Origin: JAKOQB01 sp036824465
GTDB taxonomy: Bacteria; Pseudomonadota; Gammaproteobacteria; Burkholderiales; Burkholderiaceae_F
DNA length: 17,578 nucleotides
Direction of reading: 5' to 3'
Assembly (NCBI GenBank): GCA_036824465.1
Contig: DAITAC010000082.1
Location: forward strand, 1-17,578
Made by a program: the position numbers and the translations under genes. The notes below the pieces were generated by a model that worked only from the letters and a program-made list of their open reading frames with translations, was not told where the DNA came from and made no database searches. Shown in pieces: positions 13,282 to 17,578 of this stretch (positions are counted from its first letter, which is position 1; each line of letters starts with the position of its first letter).

Positions 13282-15069
13282 ATGACTGTCCGCTACGCAA
13301 TCCGCCCGGCCCATCCGGGCGCGCACCTCTTTCATGTCACCGTCACGCTCGATGATCCCGATCCGGCGGGGCAGCGTTTCCTGCTGCCGGCGTGGATTCC
13401 AGGCAGCTACATGATCCGCGAGTTCGCACGGCACATTGTGCGGTTGACGGCCCTGGCCTCAGACCGCAAGGTCCGTGTCGACAAGCTCGACAAGCACACC
13501 TGGCGCTGCGCTCGCGTCGATGGGCCGCTGACGGTCGCCTATGAGGTCTATGCGTGGGACCTGTCGGTGCGCGCTGCGCACCTGGACGACACACACGGTT
13601 TCTTCAATGGCACCTGCGTATTCCTGCTGCCGCTCGGCAGAGCGACTGAGCGCTGCGAGGTCGACATCCTCCCGCCCGCCGGCCGCAAGTACGCTGCCTG
13701 GAAGGTGATCACGGGACTCGCCCCGGCCCGCCAGACAAAGCGCGGCGCCTTTGGCACCTACGTCGCGCATGACTACGACGAATTGATCGATTGCCCCGTT
13801 GAGATGGGCACGTTCGCACTTGCAGAGTTCAACGTGCTCGGCACGCGGCACGAGATCGCGATCACCGGTCGCGTGCCGAAACTCGACCTCAAACGCCTGA
13901 CCGTTGACCTCGCAAAGGTGTGCGAAGCGCAGATCCGCCTGTTCGAGCCACGCACGAAGAAAGCACCCTTCGAGCATTACGCGTTTCTCACGCTCGCGCT
14001 CGGCGAAGGGCGCAGCGGGCTCGAGCATCGCAACTCGACCGCGCTTTTGTGCAAGCGCGATGGCCTGCCGTTCACAGGGATGAAGGACTCGACCGAGGCC
14101 TATCGGGCTTTTCTCGGGCTCGCAAGCCATGAGTACTTCCACAGCTGGAACGTCAAGCGCATCCGGCCGGCCGCGTTCGTTCCCTATGACCTGACCCAGG
14201 AGAACTACACGCGTCTGCTGTGGGCGTTCGAGGGATTCACGTCCTACTACGACGACCTGCTGCTGGCGCGCGCCGGGCTGCTCACCGACGCGCAGTACTT
14301 CGATGCGCTGGCGCAGACAATGACGACAGTGATGCAGCATTCGGGCCGCCTGAAGCAAAGCCTGGCCGACAGCTCATTCGACGCCTGGATCAAGTACTAC
14401 CGCCAGGACGAAAACTCGCCCAACAGCGTGGTGAGCTACTACCAGAAGGGCGCGCTGGTCGCGCTGGCCATCGACCTGACGATCCGTTCATCGACGAAGG
14501 GGCGCAAGTCGCTCGACGACGTAATGCGCCTCCTGTGGACGCGCTGGCGGAATTCGCCCGCCGCCTACCCCGGCGTCGACGAAGACGAGATCATCGAGGC
14601 CGCCGAAACCGCGACGAGTCTCAAACTCGCACGCGCGATCCGCGAGTGGACTGAAGGCACACGCGACCCCGATTTCGCCGCGCTGCTGGCGCCATTCGGC
14701 ATCATCTGCGAGCGTCGCGCGGCGCTCGAGCAGCCGCACTTTGCGCTGCTCGGCATCAAGGCGGCGGGGCGCACCGAATGCAGGGTCACGAACGTGTATG
14801 ACGGCAGCGCTGCGCAGGATGCCGGCATCTCCGGCGGCGACGTGCTGGTGGCATTGAACGGACTGCGCATCACACCAGGCTCGCTCGACGCTCTGCTCAC
14901 CCGCTATCAACCCGGCGACACGGTCGAACTGCTCGCATTTCGCCGTGACGAACTGATGTGCTTCGAGGTCAAGCTCGGCGCGCAACCGCCACCGAAATTC
15001 GCGGTCAGGCCCGTTCCCAAGGCGGCGAAATCGGTGCTGGCATTGCGCCAAGGCTGGCTGCGAGGTTAA
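13282..15069 (+). CDS. M61 family metallopeptidase (glycyl aminopeptidase-like) with PDZ domain
   Basis: This 595-residue protein is a zinc peptidase of family M61. The N-terminal beta-sandwich includes LPAWIPGSYMIREFARHIV (35-53), a family hallmark. The catalytic domain has GLEHRNS (246-252, the substrate N-terminus-binding motif), the zinc and catalytic site HEYFH (283-287), and the third ligand Glu317 in LLWAFEGFTSYY (312-323). The tail (about 475-575) forms a PDZ domain, with the ligand-binding loop probably near HFALLGIK (486-493) and GGDVLVALNG (518-527) following. Characterised members remove N-terminal glycine or alanine. No signal peptide is seen, so it is predicted cytosolic. The ATG at 13282 is the first in frame and begins directly at the family N-terminus. 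Its ribosome site is weak. The next gene starts eight bases after its stop. Confidence 0.94.
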   Translation: MTVRYAIRPAHPGAHLFHVTVTLDDPDPAGQRFLLPAWIPGSYMIREFARHIVRLTALASDRKVRVDKLDKHTWRCARVDGPLTVAYEVYAWDLSVRAAHLDDTHGFFNGTCVFLLPLGRATERCEVDILPPAGRKYAAWKVITGLAPARQTKRGAFGTYVAHDYDELIDCPVEMGTFALAEFNVLGTRHEIAITGRVPKLDLKRLTVDLAKVCEAQIRLFEPRTKKAPFEHYAFLTLALGEGRSGLEHRNSTALLCKRDGLPFTGMKDSTEAYRAFLGLASHEYFHSWNVKRIRPAAFVPYDLTQENYTRLLWAFEGFTSYYDDLLLARAGLLTDAQYFDALAQTMTTVMQHSGRLKQSLADSSFDAWIKYYRQDENSPNSVVSYYQKGALVALAIDLTIRSSTKGRKSLDDVMRLLWTRWRNSPAAYPGVDEDEIIEAAETATSLKLARAIREWTEGTRDPDFAALLAPFGIICERRAALEQPHFALLGIKAAGRTECRVTNVYDGSAAQDAGISGGDVLVALNGLRITPGSLDALLTRYQPGDTVELLAFRRDELMCFEVKLGAQPPPKFAVRPVPKAAKSVLALRQGWLRG

Positions 15070-15076
15070 GCGCTGC

Positions 15077-17533
15077 ATGGCTGAACCCGCCGTACCCAAC
15101 AGTGCCCGCATCGTCGTCATCGGCGGCGGCATCATCGGCTGCTCGGTCGCCTATCACCTTGCGCACATGGGCTGCACGGACGTGGTGCTGCTCGAACGCG
15201 ACCGGCTGACCTCGGGCACTACGTGGCATGCCGCCGGGCTGATCGTGACGTTCGGCTCGACGTCCGAGACGTCGACCGAGATGCGCAAGTACTCGCGCGA
15301 CCTGTATGCGCGGCTCGAGGCCGAGACCGGCCAGGGGACGGGATTTCGTCCGGTCGGTTTCATCGAGGCCGCGACCGACGCCGATCGGCTCGAAGAGTAT
15401 CGCCGCGTGTCAGCGTTCAACCGCTACTGCGGCATCGACGTGCACGAAATCTCGGCGCGCGAGGTGCAGGACCTGTTTCCACTCGCGCGCACCGACGACA
15501 TGCTGGCCGGCTTCTACGTGAAGGAAGACGGCCGCGCCGATCCGGTCGATGTGACGATGGCGCTCGCCAAGGGCGCAAGGCTCAAGGGCGCAAAGATCAT
15601 CGAAGGAGTGTCGGTGACGGACGTGCTGCAGTCACGCGGCGCGGTCACCGGTGTGCGGACGTCGCACGGCACGATCCGGTGCGAAACGGTCGTGAACTGC
15701 GCCGGCATGTGGGCGCGCGAACTGGGCGCACTCAGTGGCGTCAACATTCCGTTGCAGGCTGCCGAGCACTACTACCTGATCACTGGCAAGTTGCCCGGCA
15801 TTGATCGCGCGTGGCCGGTGCTGGAAGATCCGGGCTCGTATAGCTACTTCCGCGAAGAAGGTGGCGGTTTGATGATTGGCCTCTTCGAAACCATCTGCGC
15901 GCCGTGGAAAGTCGACGGTGTGCCGAAGGATTTCTCGTTCGGCGAGATCGAACCCGACTGGGATCGGATGACGCCCTATCTCGAGAAAGCCATGGCCCGC
16001 GTACCAGCATCGCAAGCCGCGGGAATCAAGAAGTTCTTCTGCGGCCCGGAGAGCTTCACGCCCGACCTGAAGCCGATCGTCGGCGAAGCGCCGGAGCTCG
16101 CGAACTACTTCGTCGCCGCGGGACTGAATTCGATCGGCATCCTCACCGGCGGCGGCATCGGTCGCATGCTGGCGCACTGGATCCTCACCGGCGCACCTGA
16201 TGTCGATATCACCGGCATCAACATCGACCGGCTGCATCCTTATCAGTCGAACCCGGACTACCGCCGCACGCGTACCGTCGAGTCACTCGGCATGGTGTAT
16301 CAGTGCCACTATCCGACGCGCTCGATGATGACCGCGCGGAACGCCAAACGCTCGCCGCTGCACGACCGTCTGGTTGCGCGCGGCGCGTATTTCAAGGATG
16401 TGAGCGGCTGGGAAGGCGCTGACTGGTACGCACCGCCCGGGGTTGAACCCAGGGTCGAACGGTTGTCATGGGGCCGGCAGAGCTGGTTTGCGTATTGGCG
16501 CGCCGAGCACGAGGCCTGCCGTAACGGTGTGATCCTGATGGACATGTCGTTCATGTCGAAGTTTCTCGTTCAGGGACGCGACGCGGGCCGCGTGCTGAAC
16601 CATCTATCGGCGAACAATGTCGATGGCGAGCCCGGCCGAATCACCTACACACAGTGGCTCAACGAGGGCGGCACGATCGAGGCGGATCTGACCGTCACCA
16701 AGCACAACGATCAGCACTACATGGTGGTCGCGTCCGACACCGCGCACCGCCACGTGCTGGCGCGCCTGCGCCGCCATTGCGCCGACGCGCACGCGTTCGC
16801 GACGGATATCAGTGCTGCCTACGCACAGATCAACATCCAGGGGCCGCGCTCGCGCGAGCTGCTGCAGACGGTGACCAGCGCGGATCTCTCGAACGAAGCG
16901 TTTCCGTTTCGCTGCGCGAAGGAGATCGATCTCGGGCTCGCGCGGGTGCTGTGCGTTCGCATCACGTACCTGGGCGAGCTCGGCTATGAGCTGTATGTAC
17001 CGACCGAGCAGGCCACGCACGTCTACGACCAGCTGGTGCAGGCGGGCGATTCAGTCGGGCTCCGACACGCAGGGCTGAAGGCGCTGGCGAGCCTGCGGAT
17101 GGAAAAGGGTTACCGCGACTATGGTCACGACATCGACAACACCGACTCGGTGCTTGAAGCGGGACTCGGCTTCGCGGTCGATCTGAAGAAACCCGGTGGG
17201 TTCATCGGCCGCGACGCGGTGCTGGCAAAGAAATCGAGCGGCCCGCTGACGCGACGCCTGGCGCAGGTGCTGGTGCTCGACCCCGAACCAACGATGTTCC
17301 ACGCCGAGGTCGTGCATCGCAATGGCAAGCCGGTCGGCTACGTGCGCGCGGCCTCGTATGGATTCACGCTCGGCGGCGCAGTCGGACTAGCGATGATCGA
17401 AGCCGGCGTGCCGATCGATCAGGCGTGGCTCGACGCGGGCAAATGGGAGATCGACATCGCTGGCAGGCGCTATCCGGCACGGACATCGTTGAAACCGATG
17501 TATGACCCGGAGATGAAGCGAATCAGGCAGTAG
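15077..17533 (+). CDS. Dimethylglycine/sarcosine dehydrogenase-like FAD oxidoreductase with fused GCV_T domains
   Basis: This 818-residue flavoprotein is predicted to oxidatively demethylate an N-methyl glycine, passing the one-carbon unit to tetrahydrofolate. In order it has an FAD-binding DAO domain (about 11-370) with VVIGGGIIGCS (13-23), a short FAO_M linker (about 373-428), a GCV_T aminomethyltransferase domain (about 430-705) and a C-terminal GCV_T_C domain (about 725-812). His51 in SGTTWHAAGL matches the histidine that holds FAD covalently in dimethylglycine and sarcosine dehydrogenases. GGTIEADLTV (531-540) fits the folate-domain active region of sarcosine dehydrogenase. The start ATG at 15077 lies seven bases after the M61 stop codon, with GAGG at 15062-15065. 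Length matches the mammalian family. Substrate choice between dimethylglycine, sarcosine and related amines is not decidable. No betaine-pathway partner gene is in the window. Confidence 0.93.
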   Translation: MAEPAVPNSARIVVIGGGIIGCSVAYHLAHMGCTDVVLLERDRLTSGTTWHAAGLIVTFGSTSETSTEMRKYSRDLYARLEAETGQGTGFRPVGFIEAATDADRLEEYRRVSAFNRYCGIDVHEISAREVQDLFPLARTDDMLAGFYVKEDGRADPVDVTMALAKGARLKGAKIIEGVSVTDVLQSRGAVTGVRTSHGTIRCETVVNCAGMWARELGALSGVNIPLQAAEHYYLITGKLPGIDRAWPVLEDPGSYSYFREEGGGLMIGLFETICAPWKVDGVPKDFSFGEIEPDWDRMTPYLEKAMARVPASQAAGIKKFFCGPESFTPDLKPIVGEAPELANYFVAAGLNSIGILTGGGIGRMLAHWILTGAPDVDITGINIDRLHPYQSNPDYRRTRTVESLGMVYQCHYPTRSMMTARNAKRSPLHDRLVARGAYFKDVSGWEGADWYAPPGVEPRVERLSWGRQSWFAYWRAEHEACRNGVILMDMSFMSKFLVQGRDAGRVLNHLSANNVDGEPGRITYTQWLNEGGTIEADLTVTKHNDQHYMVVASDTAHRHVLARLRRHCADAHAFATDISAAYAQINIQGPRSRELLQTVTSADLSNEAFPFRCAKEIDLGLARVLCVRITYLGELGYELYVPTEQATHVYDQLVQAGDSVGLRHAGLKALASLRMEKGYRDYGHDIDNTDSVLEAGLGFAVDLKKPGGFIGRDAVLAKKSSGPLTRRLAQVLVLDPEPTMFHAEVVHRNGKPVGYVRAASYGFTLGGAVGLAMIEAGVPIDQAWLDAGKWEIDIAGRRYPARTSLKPMYDPEMKRIRQ

Positions 17534-17578
17534 CCACCGCATGGGGTGACCTGGGCTGCTTATGACCGTGCTCGACCC
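17534..17578 (+). other. Right-edge intergenic stretch, possible start of a further gene
   Basis: Forty-five bases remain after the dehydrogenase stop. An ATG at 17541 stops after two codons. A second ATG at 17562 opens a frame (MTVLD...) that runs off the window. No clear ribosome site precedes it, so it is only a possible start of the next gene. No terminator is seen. Confidence 0.25.

Noticed and set aside
1..17578. A defence island, prophage, insertion sequence or CRISPR array
   Set aside because: No direct-repeat array, terminal inverted repeats, transposase, integrase or nuclease genes were seen. All recognised genes are metabolic, transport, signalling or rRNA.

Overview
The window comes from a GC-rich bacterium, most likely a betaproteobacterium related to Burkholderiales. 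The first 53 bases are the complement of a 16S rRNA 5' end. Reading the minus strand, AGAGTTTGATCCTGGCTCAG is followed by ATTGAACGCTGGCGGCATGC and CTTACA, the form typical of Betaproteobacteria. No genome identity can be proven from this window, and I see no transposase, integrase, CRISPR array, tRNA or plasmid or phage gene.

Left part, minus strand (1-4254). An rRNA operon leaves the window on the left. Its leader carries a boxA antiterminator, a boxC-like element and a near-ideal rrn P1 promoter (TTGACA, 17 bases, CATAAT). Just upstream, on the same strand, lie an enoyl-CoA hydratase and a 1016-residue PAS-PAS-PAS-GAF-GGDEF-EAL cyclic-di-GMP protein that starts with GTG. These two are 25 bases apart and may be co-transcribed.

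Middle, plus strand (4431-9690). A DUF3429 membrane protein is followed after 7 bases by an AcuI/YhdH acryloyl-CoA reductase. Next comes a two-gene molybdenum hydroxylase of the isoquinoline 1-oxidoreductase (IorAB) type: a double [2Fe-2S] small subunit and a Tat-exported molybdopterin large subunit. After it is a signal-peptide-bearing protein with an intact SAM-methyltransferase fold, closed by a strong intrinsic terminator.

Right part, plus strand (9706-17578). An APC-family permease, a 73-residue small protein and a MobA/MocA-like nucleotidyltransferase are tightly packed (2-base gap, then a 4-base ATGA overlap). The transferase is the type of enzyme that makes molybdopterin cytosine dinucleotide, the cofactor form used by hydroxylases like the one upstream. 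Then come an SGNH-type hydrolase, a small two-helix membrane protein, an M61 peptidase with a C-terminal PDZ domain, and an 818-residue dimethylglycine/sarcosine dehydrogenase-like flavoprotein with fused folate-binding (GCV_T) domains.

Most of this is ordinary chromosomal metabolism, tightly packed, and I do not see a clear new defence or mobile system. The points most worth a second look are the apparently exported methyltransferase, the terminator placed directly in front of the permease start codon, the small protein coupled to the nucleotidyltransferase, the atypical SGNH hydrolase, and a GCTAnnCTG-like -10 motif that recurs upstream of three transcription units.
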